Under the pieces are notes generated by a model, which was not told where the DNA came from, did no database searches, and saw only the letters and a list, made by a program, of their open reading frames with translations. A stretch of DNA of 64,000 nucleotides, taken from the NCBI GenBank assembly GCA_964057225.1, contig OZ059894.1, positions 7,760,131 through 7,824,130 of the forward strand, in the 5' to 3' direction. Source of the stretch: Auanema rhodensis. Its lineage: Eukaryota > Nematoda > Chromadorea > Rhabditida > Rhabditidae. A program made the translations under genes and the position numbers. Shown piece after piece: positions 1 through 18,989 of the stretch (position 1 is the stretch's first letter; each line of letters begins with the position of its first letter).

Positions 1-6745
<6,745 letters not shown>

Positions 6746-7152
6746 AATGAAAAATGTTGTAAGACAAAGTTATAATCTGTATGTTCTTATCGGGTTCAAT
6801 GAATTATTCTTTTTGTTTATTTATGATGAGAAAAACAATTTTTTTAATTTTTTATCCAATTCAACAAATTTATTTAAGTTTACGGTAATGGTATTTCATT
6901 GAATTACACTGACATGAGAGTACAATCAGAGTACATATAATCGGATAAATCAGAATTTTTGGTCATTTTATAGATTTGAACTAGAACTAATATGTAATCA
7001 AATCTGGTTGTCTCAGGTTTTGATTGAGCTGATCAAAACCCTAGCAAGTTGAATGAAGTTTTTAGTCGGATAATTTTACTGTTGTTTCAAATCTGAACTT
7101 TCTTTAACAATTCAATACAATTTGTATATTTGATTAACTATTAATAAAACTT

Positions 7153-7154
<2 letters not shown>

Positions 7155-7190
<36 letters not shown>
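7155..7190. repeat. TA dinucleotide tract
   Basis: Uninterrupted TA repeat just after the AATAAA (7143-7148) of the C6 gene and about 200 bp before the SIX1/2 start codon. It marks the boundary between the two genes. Confidence 0.9.
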
Positions 7191-7193
<3 letters not shown>

Positions 7194-7392
7194 TTCACGA
7201 CAGTGCAAGGATGCGTCTGCTGCTGTTGGCACTAAGCTGACTGAGGATTAGGTTTCCAGTGTTGGAGGAGCGACTGGCTGTTGTCGTAGAACTATTTCAG
7301 TTGGTTCAGCTTCATATTGCCACCTCACGCACTACTCGTCACAGCTAAAACTTAATTGTATGCTGTTAGAAGTATTCTTTTCATAGCTGTAT

Positions 7393-9548
7393 ATGGATGT
7401 TTACCGATGCTCATCTATTGCTTCTGCGGCTGCGGCTGCGGCGGCTGCAGCCGCCGCCGCCAGCGCTTCAACTTCTAGTTCACTAGGATCTTCTTCCAGA
7501 TCGTCTTCACATATCACGTAAGAAGATATTCGGTAGAATCTCACCTTTCTTCTACAAACCATATCACATGACGACAGACAAACGGCTTTAAGAGTCTTTT
7601 CTGGTCATTATTGTCATGATCACCGTATGGGACAGTCTGAATTCAAATCCTCTCGCATTTGCCATAGGGTGATCAATTCCCCTGATTGGAATCTCTAGAC
7701 TATATTTCGAGATTCTAAGAAAGTCGAAAAAAAAGGCTGTTTCCTCAAAATATGACATTTTTTTCATTTTTATAATAATTTTATGTAAATTCTTATTATT
7801 GTTTTTCAGATATATTGATAACTGTTATTCACCTGAACAGATTTCCTGCCTTTGTGAGGTTTTATCAGAAGAAATAGATCTTTTGGTGAGTTGATATTTC
7901 AGGAAAAAAATTTATTTGGAATTTTTTAGGCTCTTTTCCTATGGTCATTACCACCACGTGATGATTATCATCGTTTAGAAAGTGTTTTGAAAGCACAAGC
8001 ATTGATTGCTTATCATAAACAGAATTACAAAGTTGGTTTTCTAATTTTTCGAATTTTAAACTGATTGAAATATTCTTTCAGGAACTATATCGGATTCTAG
8101 AACATAATCAGTTTACTGCTGAACATCATATGGTTTTACAAGAATTATGGTTGAAGGCACATTATAATGAGGTTTTATAGTATTCCAGTTCACTTCTATA
8201 TGATTTTCTTTTTATTTTTTGAAACAAGAAAGTATTTCTCTAAAATTCTTCAAAATCGATTGATTTCTAATTGCTGTCTTTGATTATTGGTAGCGAAATC
8301 TCGGTGAAAGTTATCTCGGAACGGTCTGCTCAAAGGTCTTCTAGCATCAGATTTCAAAGAGCACGACGTCCAGAATGTAAAGCAGCTGTAGCACAAAGTT
8401 GCGATTTTATTCTAGACATTGTTATCTTTTTTGAAAAAAAAAAGAAAAAAATTTACAACAAAATTATTTTATAAAATTAAACGATGATGTTGTTTTAGGC
8501 TGAAAAGATACGAGGACGAGAATTAGGTGCTGTTGGCAAGTACCGCATTCGACGAAAATATCCACTTCCTCGAACTATTTGGGATGGGGAAGAGACAAGT
8601 TATTGTTTTAGAGTAAGTTTTCTTTTGTTTAAAAAAAACTTTTTTTTTCTATAAATAAGAAAGGGGAAAGAAAGTTTCGAGTTTGATAATACAATCTGTG
8701 TGAAGTAGTTAATAAATAATATTTATTATGTGTTAGGTATAGTTATTACTCACTTAACAGTTAAACTGTGAAGTAAAGTATGTTAGACGATCAGATGGGG
8801 AGTTATAGTGCCTCTTATGAAATCATAATGGTTCGTTCAGACTGTTGGTCTGTTACATGCAAGTACTCCTTAATACTCCATGTGTCCATGTATTCTGTTC
8901 ATAAATAATTTCCAGCTAAAATTCTGCTATAACTCTAACCAGATAACAGTAATTGAAAAATGTTTCTTAAGGAAAAATCACGACATCTGTTACGTGACTG
9001 GTATGCAAGAAATCCTTATCCAAGCCCAAAAGAGAAAAAAGATTTAGCTCAACAGACACATCTTACAGTAACACAGGTATGTTTCAAACAAATATAATTT
9101 CAAACTTAGTCGTTAACTTCGTTTATCTGAAATCTTAAGGTTTCAAATTGGTTTAAAAATCGAAGACAACGAGATAGAGCTGCTGATGCTAAAGAAAGGT
9201 TTCATTTTTTATTTTTAAATTTCAAAATAAATGAAAAATCTTCTTCATTGTAAGTATACAACTGTTTTTTTCTTTTTAAGGGATGGCAGCGGAAATTTTA
9301 AAGAATCTGATATCAGCGATGACGACGACTTTCGCGATCCCGGTCCAGCAAAATCCATAATCACAGTCACGGTTGCCAATCCTCAACAACATCCACCATG
9401 CTCAACATCTGAAGATTCAGCAACATTAGTATATTCTCAGGCTGCAGCTTTCACTCAGGGAACGGCCGGCTTTGCCCCATTACCGTATCCAATGTATCCA
9501 TTAGCAGCCACGGAGTTGATAGCTCCAACAAGCTATCATAACTTATAA
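7393..9548 (+). CDS. ceh-34: SIX1/2-class homeobox transcription factor (SIX domain + homeodomain)
   Basis: Eight exons: 7393-7517, 7810-7885, 7930-8031, 8082-8171, 8499-8612, 8972-9076, 9140-9198, 9281-9548; 312 aa. The N-terminus has a run of Ala then Ser. The SIX domain (about residues 50-140) begins [12 protein letters not shown] and contains [20 protein letters not shown]. The homeodomain (about 161-220) carries [12 protein letters not shown] and the helix-3 motif [15 protein letters not shown] with W48, F49 and N51 intact. An acidic stretch (SDISDDDDF) follows. The [16 protein letters not shown] lead-in and YCFREKSR fit SIX1/2 (sine oculis, C. elegans CEH-33/CEH-34). The family binds DNA in the nucleus, often with an Eyes-absent coactivator, in head and pharyngeal neuron and muscle development. 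The symbol is by class, not proven orthology. AATAAA is at 9590. Confidence 0.9.
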
Positions 9549-12500
9549 AATGATTTTTATGAACTTTTTTATTGCTCAAAAAGATTTTTAATAAATTGTT
9601 ATTGATTTATATATATTTATCTTTATTCTATAATAATATTTCTAGGTTTATACCCAATTAAAGTCAAATTCATTTATTCATCTGCTTCTACACAACTACC
9701 CCAAATTTGGAAAAAGAAATAGAGATATGGCCGGAGAGCTTTTCCGAATCTGGTGCTTGTCGTCGTTACGCAATCGATTCTCCTGCCGTCAACAGCTTTG
9801 TGCCGACAGTGAAATTTGAGCCATCAGGACGTGGAGAAGGAGCTACCGTACCACTATGGCCTTATAGTTGTTGCCGCTTCAGGACCCTGAGGGCGAGCAC
9901 CATTTTCCCATTTAGAATTCGGATATATCTATGAAAGTTGACACAAAACATTCAAATATATATAGGAAATAAGAAATCATTAGATATTTTTCAAATCATT
10001 CAATACCAACATCGACAGTATTTTCATAAACTGTGTAAAACTCATCCAACATTTTTTTTTCAATTAGTTATTTGACCAATAATAAAGTTCCACAATTTTG
10101 AATTAGAAAATATCAGAAATAGAAATGTGTTAGAACTATTGTGAGACTATTATTCACTCCACCTGTCACATAATTTACAAGTTTGATAGTTTATATATAA
10201 TTTCCCTACTCTCCCTCCTTTCTCTCCCTATCTCTCTCACTTTCTCTCTCTATATCTCTATATCTCTCTTTGGCTGCATTCTCTCTTATCTCTTTATTTC
10301 TCTTAACAAATTCACTTTCATTTATCAAAAAAAAAAATAAACAAACAAAATGAAACAGATTAACTAAACATAAAAAATTACTTTGTCCCCTGAAATATAT
10401 TAGAAGAATTCATAGATTTAATATAATTTTCTATAATTCAATGTTTATGTCAATGTATTCTGTGTATAGTTTCAACTATAATATTTAGTTAAATAGCAAG
10501 AAAGACCAACTAGCCATTATTCAAATAAGGTAAATAGAAGTTGTTAAGTAGTAGTAGTAGCCAGTACTTACCTAAAGTAATTAATTACTATTGAATGTTT
10601 AATTTATAATTCAGTTTTTAACTTAAAAAAATCAAAAAGAAAGATGATTCATTCATCTCAGCACCCCTCCCCGCTCACTCAAATATTCGTTTTGACATTT
10701 GTTAAACCACCGTTGATTTTTCCAATATATTGTCTTCTTGTCAGTCATTGATATGACTGACAACAAATCAGTTTTGAATCATCTGTCATTCAGATTCTGA
10801 TAAAACTGAAAGACCACCGTTGACGAATGAAGCGTTAAAGTGAATTCAGGTTCTATTGTATTCATGAATACAATTCTACAGAAAATTATTGAAAAATCAG
10901 AAGAAACACCTAAGACGGTTGAATTAGATTGAGTAGATGAACGAATATTCAAAGATTTACTAGAATTACAGTTGCAAATTCGTAAAAGATTTAATGACTT
11001 TATATGTTCATTTGGCAACATCCTCACCGAATCTTTTGCAACATGACATCGTCTAGAATTACAAAGTTGGTTCTATCTCTCGTTAATACTTTTGTTCATA
11101 TGTATAATGATCTTTTGATTTTCAAACATCATGTACGTGTCAATCATTGTAAAAAAAGTTCCTGTTTTCTCGATTTGTAAATGTAAAATAGCAAAAAGAA
11201 GAAGCCTCTTCTAGAAGAAAAATGTTACATGACGTCATAGTATATGGTAAACGCTTAAGCAACTTGCAACGCTTGAATACGGTATCTAGAAGACATATTG
11301 TTAAATTTTCATGAAAAAAAATAATAGAAAAGAGTGAAGCTTAGTATGGTTGATCCAAGTTGCTTAGTCAATCATGCAGCCTAGCTGTCAATGGATGAAT
11401 GTGTTAACAACGTATCATCTTTCCATTGACCTCCAGCTTATATCTTAAAGTCTATATAGATTATATATATGATATTACATAAGATTCAGTATGGATACAT
11501 AAGGTATTCCATGTTTTGCCCTTCATCAATTCTCTTGTAAACCATCTACACATCTCTCTATTCTTCATTCATCTTTCTAAACTACTCTATAGAGACCTCA
11601 AAAAAACTTATTTTTAATCATCTTCTTAATCAGTCTGTTAATAACATAGAGTCATGTGGCAGTTTGAAGCGGATACAGAAGGACTAACATGCGGCCCTAG
11701 GACAGTTAGCATCTGCGTATTGTTTGTTTTCCTTATGTAGTGGCTGGAACTGGACACGTAAAACTACATCTACTAGCAGCTGTCTTTATTAGCTCATACA
11801 AACAAGCTATGCTAGTTCATAAGCCAACTTTGCCTTATAAGATACAAGAAAAGTTGGCACGAACACCTGCTTTATTTCGGGATAGAGCTATAGTTAAGGA
11901 TAAATATAATAATATCAAGAAAATAGAATATCCTTTGATTGAATAAACGTTTGGAAATGAATCGCAAGACATTTTCTTTCAAGTTTTATCAAGTTTTATC
12001 AAGCTATAGCAACTTTATTATTTTTTCTGTTTTAAAGCTTAAAAAGTTTTGTCAAGGTATGCTAACATATACTCAAGAAAAACATTAATGTTTTGTTTGT
12101 TTTTTGAAGTTAAAATGAAGAAAAAATAAGTTTAACAGTTGGAATATGCTTATTATTAGTTTTTATTTATTTAAATAAAGAATATTATCACTTAAAAAAG
12201 AATATTAAAAAGAAAAAGGAACGTTTAGTTAACACGTGAAACTGAATCCATAGAACATCAGAATAAGATGTCCAACAAGAAACTTAAGACTATACCTATC
12301 GGATAGCTGACAAATTTTAAAGATTATTCATTTCATAAATAAATAAGAAAGAAGTGCTTTTGTCTTATATTTCATTTACTTTTTCTTTTTTTTTATTAAT
12401 CTTTTAAATTTGGATCAAAACATTACTTTCATTCATCTTTTTGAATTGAAATTCGCCTGTCTCTGGAAGGACAATGATAGAATATGAATGTTCCAACCAT

Positions 12501-12779
12501 ATTGATACTCAATTAATGCTCAAGTTCTCACATTCTCCAACATTTTTATTTGAAGAAAAATTGCAACTTATTCTTAAAATCTTGTACTATATCCTTTGAT
12601 CTTACTCCCAGTTTTGTTGATAGGAGAAAAGGTTTGATTCATACTCTAAGATTACGGTAATTGATAAATATTCTCTACTGTACTTTGAGATTTAAGTCTT
12701 TTCCTCTTAAAATTTGTTAAAATTTCAGTCTAAATCAATATCCAATACTTATAGTTCAGTCTTATTCTTATTCCAAAGG
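9549..12779. other. Intergenic region between the two SIX genes
   Basis: Holds the AATAAA of the upstream SIX gene (9590-9595), a GC-richer patch at about 9707-9900 with an open but unrecognised 75-codon frame, a CT-rich stretch near 10205-10310, a short AGT trinucleotide run near 10545, and a doubled AAGTTTTATC near 11975-12000. No ORF here shows family features or a believable splice structure. It probably contains cis-regulatory DNA for the SIX pair; that is inference from position. Confidence 0.6.
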
Positions 12780-12957
12780 GGGCGGCCTGCTCGAGACAGT
12801 GCTCGCAAGGGTGGGGGCGGAGGTAGAAGAGCTTGCGGCCGGAGGGCGGAGGCCTAGGGAGAGCTGATAGACCGCGCATTCAGTATAGAGCTGTCAGACG
12901 ATCAGAGAATAAAGGACGACAAGCCGGCCCCAGACGCGAGACGAGTTGAGCCCAGAA
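12780..12957 (+). promoter_or_regulatory. GC-rich promoter / 5' UTR of the second SIX gene
   Basis: An abrupt GC-rich block with GGGGGCGG, GGGGGCGGAGG and GGGCGGAGG elements ends at the ATG at 12958, in otherwise AT-rich DNA. Such G-rich boxes are typical targets of Sp/KLF factors. The block includes the 13-mer CAGACGATCAGAG (12895-12907), which recurs at the other GC-rich block near 28.4 kb. Confidence 0.5.
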
Positions 12958-15900
12958 ATGCTCGGCTACCCGACCACGGCTTCTGCTGCTGCTGTTGCTG
13001 CGTCTACAGCCGCCGGCGCCCATATGCACCCGTGAGAATATCAACTTTCAAACTTATTCAGTTTCCAACTTATAGATCAAGTTACGATCCGCCCTATTCT
13101 ACACACAGCTCTAGGAGCTCTATGCTTCGGCTCGAAGCTTCTCATAGCTTTCTTCTAGAATCTACCATGCTTTCATGTCATATTTTCCTTTTTTTCGTAA
13201 TCCCTGTATTCGATTTAGTAGCCCACCTTCGTTTTGCTAAATTTGCTTTTTCCCAAAAATTTTTACGAAATTCGTACAGTACCAAAGTGAAATTTACAGT
13301 TTACCATTTTTGGCGTAGTCCAACAGCTTATCCAACTTGAAAATTCAAAATTTCCTTCAATTTTAACCAGTTTTAACCAGTTTTCGATTTTTTACAGTTC
13401 GTGTACAGTCCCTCTAGTTTTGAGGAAACTGTACCAGCTGTGTTCACTCAAGAATATCTAAAGCTATTGCGGATATTTGAGATGAAGCATTCAAAGCAAC
13501 CTTATGAAGCTGTGTAGTTTTTCTACATCTCGTACTTGATCTATGAATTGGGAACTAAATTCGTTTTCTATTAAAACAAATTAATTCATTTTTAAATTCA
13601 GATCAACAACCTCATACTCCGAACAGGAGATCAGCTGTATCTGTGAATCTTTGTTCAACGAAGGATGGCAAACTGGAAAATACGAACAATTGGTGAGTCT
13701 TCATATACTTTTTTGAATTTTTTTGAATTTTTCTGTATTTTTGATTTTTTTATAATTCATTTATCTTTATTTTACACCTTTTTTCTCACATAAAATCAAT
13801 AAGAGTTGCAAGAGCTCTTGACAGTTCATCGATATTGCCAATAGTATTTGGTGTACTGTATTCAGTTTTTCTACCATTCATGAGACAATGAGTCTGTTTG
13901 TTGTTTTTGTGAAAAATGTGTTTTTCTGTTTTTTTGCTTCTAAAAAGGAAATAGCTGTCAAACCTTATGAGCTTCCTGAGAAGCTTCTTTGATTGGAAAA
14001 ATATACTGTTGTATCTATGTTGATGATAAGCATTTACCTGACAGCACAATATGATTGGTGCCAGATGACATGAATGTCGATGAATTAGACGTGATGCTGT
14101 CATTCATTTACTCATCATCTCTCAACTATTCTCTTGTCAACCACAGACAGCCGTGACTACAGTAGTCTACGGTGTGCTATGTGCCACATAGCTGTTAGAA
14201 CACAGACATTGATTGACAAGAATCCTACAAAAAGTTGAAAGCTTAAAGAAAGAAGATGAGAAGAAAAACCAAGTTAGATATGCTATTAAGCTCATATCCC
14301 TAATCTGAGTCTATCTATAGGATCTCACCCTATCATCATATCTCTCTATTTCAACCTAATCATCTTTCTCTCGTTTTTTGTATCTCTGTCATTAGCTTTC
14401 ATTAACTTTTTACATCAGATACAGACACTTTCCTTGTCAGTATGTTTAGCTCATTTTGATTGAATGAAGATAAATCAGATGATCTTCAATCAAAAACTTG
14501 TAGAAAGAAGGGGTTGAAATTTAGAATTTAGAGTATGATCTCTTTTCATGTAGTATTCCATTCATTTCTGATATTATTTGATTCAAAAATAAAATAAATT
14601 GAACAAATCCTTTTGAGAACATCAATTATCTACCGTAATCTTTGACGCATCTGTTATTGGTTGTGGTAAGAATGAGAGCACTAACCGCAAATGCATTGAC
14701 AAACAGACCTTCGGAAAAAAAAAGAAGGAAGATGAAGCGAATGCGAAAATGAGAGAGAGTGGAGAAAAAGACAAGAAAAGACACAATAAATTATGAATAT
14801 TAAAGAGAGAGCGTCAGAGAAAAAGAGAAAGACTGAAAGGTTTATGAAGCCGTCGCCATGATGGCGGAGCTCCCGCCGGCGACAGAAGATGGAAAGGGAG
14901 ATGGTGGAGGTGAAACCCGATCCTAAGGCGCCACTCTCGTCGCTATCGTCCCAACGTCCGTCCAATCGTTTTCCAACTGAGCTCAGTTTGAAGGGAGAAT
15001 AATGCAGTGTAGTTGATTCACTTCCTGACGATGGAAACCTTTGTTAGCCAATGTATAGCAGAATGATGAAAAGACGTGGTACTTAGTATTAAAGATGTGA
15101 AACGTTCAATGAAATAATGGAAGATCTAGCTTATTTTGAAGCATTTTACTAACTATATGAATATAGTTAATGTTGATAATATATTCTAAACTGATTTATG
15201 ATCAAGCCTAGTACATTACAGTAAGAAATAATGTAGAAAATATCTTCGACAATAACAATCACTTTCTATGATTGGTTCATTTCTAGTGATTATTTATACT
15301 TATTTTTACAAAAAGAAACTAAAAAATACTTAAATTTATTAAAAAATAATAAATATTAACTGATAATGTTTATAATATTCTTTTATTTCAGTCGCATTTT
15401 CTATGGACAGTGCCTCAGATCTACAGGCAAACCTTAGAAAGTTGCTTGAAGGCAGAGGCTTTACTGTACTTCAACCAAGGAAATTGGAAGCAATTATACC
15501 GGTAAGTGGTAGCGGCATGCTGGAACAAGTTTTGAATTTAATGTTTACAGAGTTTTGGAGAGTAACAAGTTTTCTCCCCATAATCACCAAATATTACAAG
15601 ATATGTGGCTGAGAGCACATTATGCTGAGGTTTGTATTTCAAGTTTTAATTTTCAATTTTTCATAATCTTCTTGAAACATAAAATAAATACGATGTTTCT
15701 TGATCACGTATCTCTTACCTAATAAGGTCAGAGTTTGTTTTGACCACTTATCCCATATCACAAGTACCTCACTACCACCTTCAAATATTACGCCATAAGA
15801 CTCCTTAAGATAGCTGTGAATTAACCAAAAATAAATATATTTGAATAAATACATTTTTTTCAGAATATTTATTAATAAAATTATTGATTTTTGTGTTTTT

Positions 15901-17784
15901 TTAGGCTGAAAAAACTAAAGAACGAGAATTGGGAGCTGTTTGCAAGTACCGTATTCGTAAGAAGAACCCCTTTCCAAGCACTATTTGGGATGGAGAAGAG
16001 ACTAACTACTGCTTCAAAGTGGGATTTCTATCTTCTTCTTTTCATTTATTCCTCTTAACCTTTTTTTAAATTCAAATAATTTTAGTCAAAATCAAGAAAA
16101 GCTCTTCGTGATGCATATGCTCAATCCATGTATCCCTCGGTTGAAGAGAAGAGAAGATTAGCAACCCAAACAGAGCTATCAGTCACACAAGTAAGTATTT
16201 TTCGTATTTGATAGTTTATTATTTTAATTTTTTAGGTTTCTAATTGGTTCAAAAACAAAAGACAACGGGACCGAGCCAATGGAGTACTTGAAAAGTAAGT
16301 TTTGAGTTATAAGAATAAGTTTTCGAGCATTCTGTTAATGAGTCTAAGAATCATACCAAGTTTATTTTCATTCTACTATAGTACTCCAAGTTTGATGAAA
16401 ACAGGGACAGACTCCTATTGGGAGGTCAAGTCCTTAACATAGCACCTGGCCAAGTCTAGGCTAGATGTGCACATCATGATTGTTAAGGTTATAAGTACCT
16501 TTATGCCAACATTATGTGTATCATTGCTCACTCGCAATCAGCTAATCCTATATCTTATGATACTCATAATATTGGCTTAAACACGGTGGTGGTAGCAGCG
16601 TATCTGTTTGGTCTGTTGCTGGATTAGTACTTCTTACTGGTTTAAGTACTGCTTGATGATGTCATACATGCTGTTGACTTCAGTACATAAGGAGAAGTAG
16701 ACTGAATACGAAAAGAAGAAATGATATGAGAGCTTTAGTTACCCTACTAATAGTTGGGACCAGAAAAAAAACATTTTTCCTATATGGGATGACCTGGGGG
16801 AGTATTCATTTACATGTTTTTCATTCCCTGGTTCCTTGTTCATTTTAGCAAATTTCTCAAGAAAATAAAGAAAAAGAATAAGGAAAAGCATGCCGATAAC
16901 AAAGCTTTTTTCATCTTTTCAACTTTTCTTTGGTATTTTGAGCGGAAATGAAGACATTTAGAAGATGAAGAATATATGTCTTTAGTGCTGTTGTATACCG
17001 TAATTCTCTATCTATCTTTCACTTCTCGCTAGTCTCATCATCAATGATGTAGCTATGAACTAACATTTGCTTTGTATGGCTCGTTTGTTTAGAGGAGTCA
17101 GGACAAGAAGAAGCACGATGATGCTTATAAATAGGTGAAGGAGGACAAAGACTCGTTAACCTCTCACATCTTTGACGTGTGAGGTAGAGGAGAAAGAAGC
17201 TAAGTATCGGCACAGATATGTAGAGTGTAACTAGGGAAGGGAAGAAATGTACAAAAAAAATAAAAAGAAGAAGGAATCGAGAGATGGAGAGAGAGAAAGA
17301 GAGAAAGAAAGAGAGATTGGCTTCAATCTTATATATGTAAAAGAAAAAACCCCATCACCTATTAAGTCAATAGCGGTCAACCAGTAGTTGTCCTGCTGAG
17401 ATCTGTCCATATTTGGATTTACTTAAAACAAAAAAAAACTTCAATGGGTGGTAAAGGCTTTACACAATGGAATGAATAACATCGTGAACTTTACGACCTC
17501 ATTGGCATATATTGGGCTGTTGATTCTTGGAAAACATGAGAGTAAATATTCACAACTTCAGAATATTCATATCATTAATTAAATTACTTTTTTTCAGAAA
17601 TTCGGTTAAATCTGAATCCGATGAAGGATCATCAGGTGGTCGTGATAGCAGACAGAATATGGAATCTACACCAACTACCTCGTTCCCTGATGTTGCTCCA
17701 GCTTATCAAGGGTATAACTCTGTCGCAGCAGCAGCTTACTTCCCACCTGCTCCATACGAAATGTTCAGTCTACAGACTCTTTGA
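12958..17784 (+). CDS. unc-39: SIX-class homeobox transcription factor, probably SIX4/5 (UNC-39-like)
   Basis: Eight exons: 12958-13031, 13602-13692, 15392-15501, 15551-15629, 15905-16018, 16086-16190, 16236-16294, 17598-17784; 272 aa. The short N-terminus is Ala-rich. The SIX domain (about 29-130) begins [14 protein letters not shown] and includes [19 protein letters not shown]. The homeodomain (about 148-207) contains [17 protein letters not shown] and [16 protein letters not shown] Ser/Glu-rich [11 protein letters not shown] segment follows. [22 protein letters not shown] and the KSESD tail are closer to SIX4/5 than to SIX1/2, hence the UNC-39 assignment, which is inference. One donor is weak (GTGGGA at 16019). 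AATAAA is at 18173. Introns of 1.7 kb (13693-15391) and 1.3 kb (16295-17597) are large for this window and may hold enhancers. Confidence 0.85.
14815..14985. promoter_or_regulatory. GC-rich island with inverted repeat inside SIX intron 2
   Basis: A GC-rich patch in the AT-rich second intron of the UNC-39-like gene. It contains the perfect inverted repeat CGCCAT-G-ATGGCG (14854-14866), whose half site matches the YY1/PHO core CCAT/ATGG with GCG flank. It could be an enhancer or an internal promoter. A 22-codon plus-strand ORF starts in it but has no supporting features. Confidence 0.3.
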
Positions 17785-18989
17785 GATAGCTGAAGACTAG
17801 CAGTATTTGAGCATATATATCTTAGATGAACTGGTGACAAGAGAAAGACATTCTAATGCATTTGTATGAACTTAAATTATTTTATTTTCTTCAAAATCAA
17901 AAGATCTGGGTTCTCGATTCAAAAACTACAGCTTTTCTCATCTCATCATCGCACTTCTTTTCTCTTGTAAATAGTCTCCAAAGTATATTTTTCTTCGTCA
18001 AAGTCCGTGACACAGCCAGCATGGGTAGAGCAGCTTTGCTATTCTATATTCTCGGAAACATTTTCTCTTTTTTTCTTTTTTTCCTTCATCTAGACCAAAT
18101 GTGTGTCAAGATTCGCTTTATATAGTTTAAAACTTGAATTTCCTTAACCATATGAGTCATTTCAGCTTTAATAATAAATTCATAATCACCGTAATCGTTT
18201 GTCACTTAATCAATCAGAATGTCAATTGATAACCATGGCTATGTACTAGTCTTTACTATAATATATAATAATATACTATACTGTATAATCTATTGAAAAG
18301 TAGGGAAAACGTTTCATTTTCATCTTATTTTACATTTTTGTTATTCGCCATATGATTCTTGTCGCTAGATACAAAATAATTTTGTTTCTTTTTTTTTCTC
18401 TTAAAATAATAAAAACAATTATTATTTTATGTCAACACATTTTTTAAAAAAACTTCTCTCTGAGCTTAAAAATTGTAGAAAAATAGTTAAAAACAAACGA
18501 ATTTTTAAAGATTTATACTTTACAGATACAGAAGCCATTAACAAAAAGACTTTGATGTACAAAAAATTATACAAAATTAGTATACAAGTCGATGAAATAT
18601 AAAATGAAGAAAAGTCAAGAAAGAAACACTGAAGAAGCCAGAAAATACCCGTGCAAGAAGTATCAATAGTCTGACTAGACCTCACATACAAAACAAAGAA
18701 AATAAAATATATTTTCTGAATTTAAAATAAAATGTAAAATTCAGATAAGAAAAATGAGATTATTTGATTGAAAATAAGAAAAAAAATCTGACTAGATAAT
18801 ATGAAAATGAATGAAATCAACACATTCTTCACAGGTAATTTGTATATTTCAAAAGAAATTTTTCAATTTTAATTTTATAACTATATCATATACATATCAT
18901 ATACATATGTATTTGTATTTTTTTAAATAATAAAAACAAAAAAAATGACAAAAAAATGAGATCTTTCTTGTGTTAACTATGCTATTATG
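17785..18989. other. 3' UTR of UNC-39-like gene and convergent intergenic spacer
   Basis: Contains AATAAA at 18173-18178 about 390 nt after the stop. The rest is AT-rich with short direct repeats (ATCATATACAT near 18887-18905). The gene on the other strand ends at 18990, so the two are convergent. I see no gene here. Confidence 0.6.

Noticed and set aside
7501-8474. Large plus ORF with [17 protein letters not shown] at about 8271-8474
   Set aside because: It lies in the intron between SIX exons ending at 8171 and starting at 8499, ends in an AT-rich tract, and resembles no family.
11740-11946. 68-codon plus ORF between the SIX genes
   Set aside because: No family resemblance, no splice context and no neighbouring coding exons.
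15403-15612. Plus-strand ORF starting MDSASDLQ inside the second SIX gene
   Set aside because: It is out of frame. The true frame of exon 15392-15501 gives [11 protein letters not shown] and continues the SIX domain across the intron.
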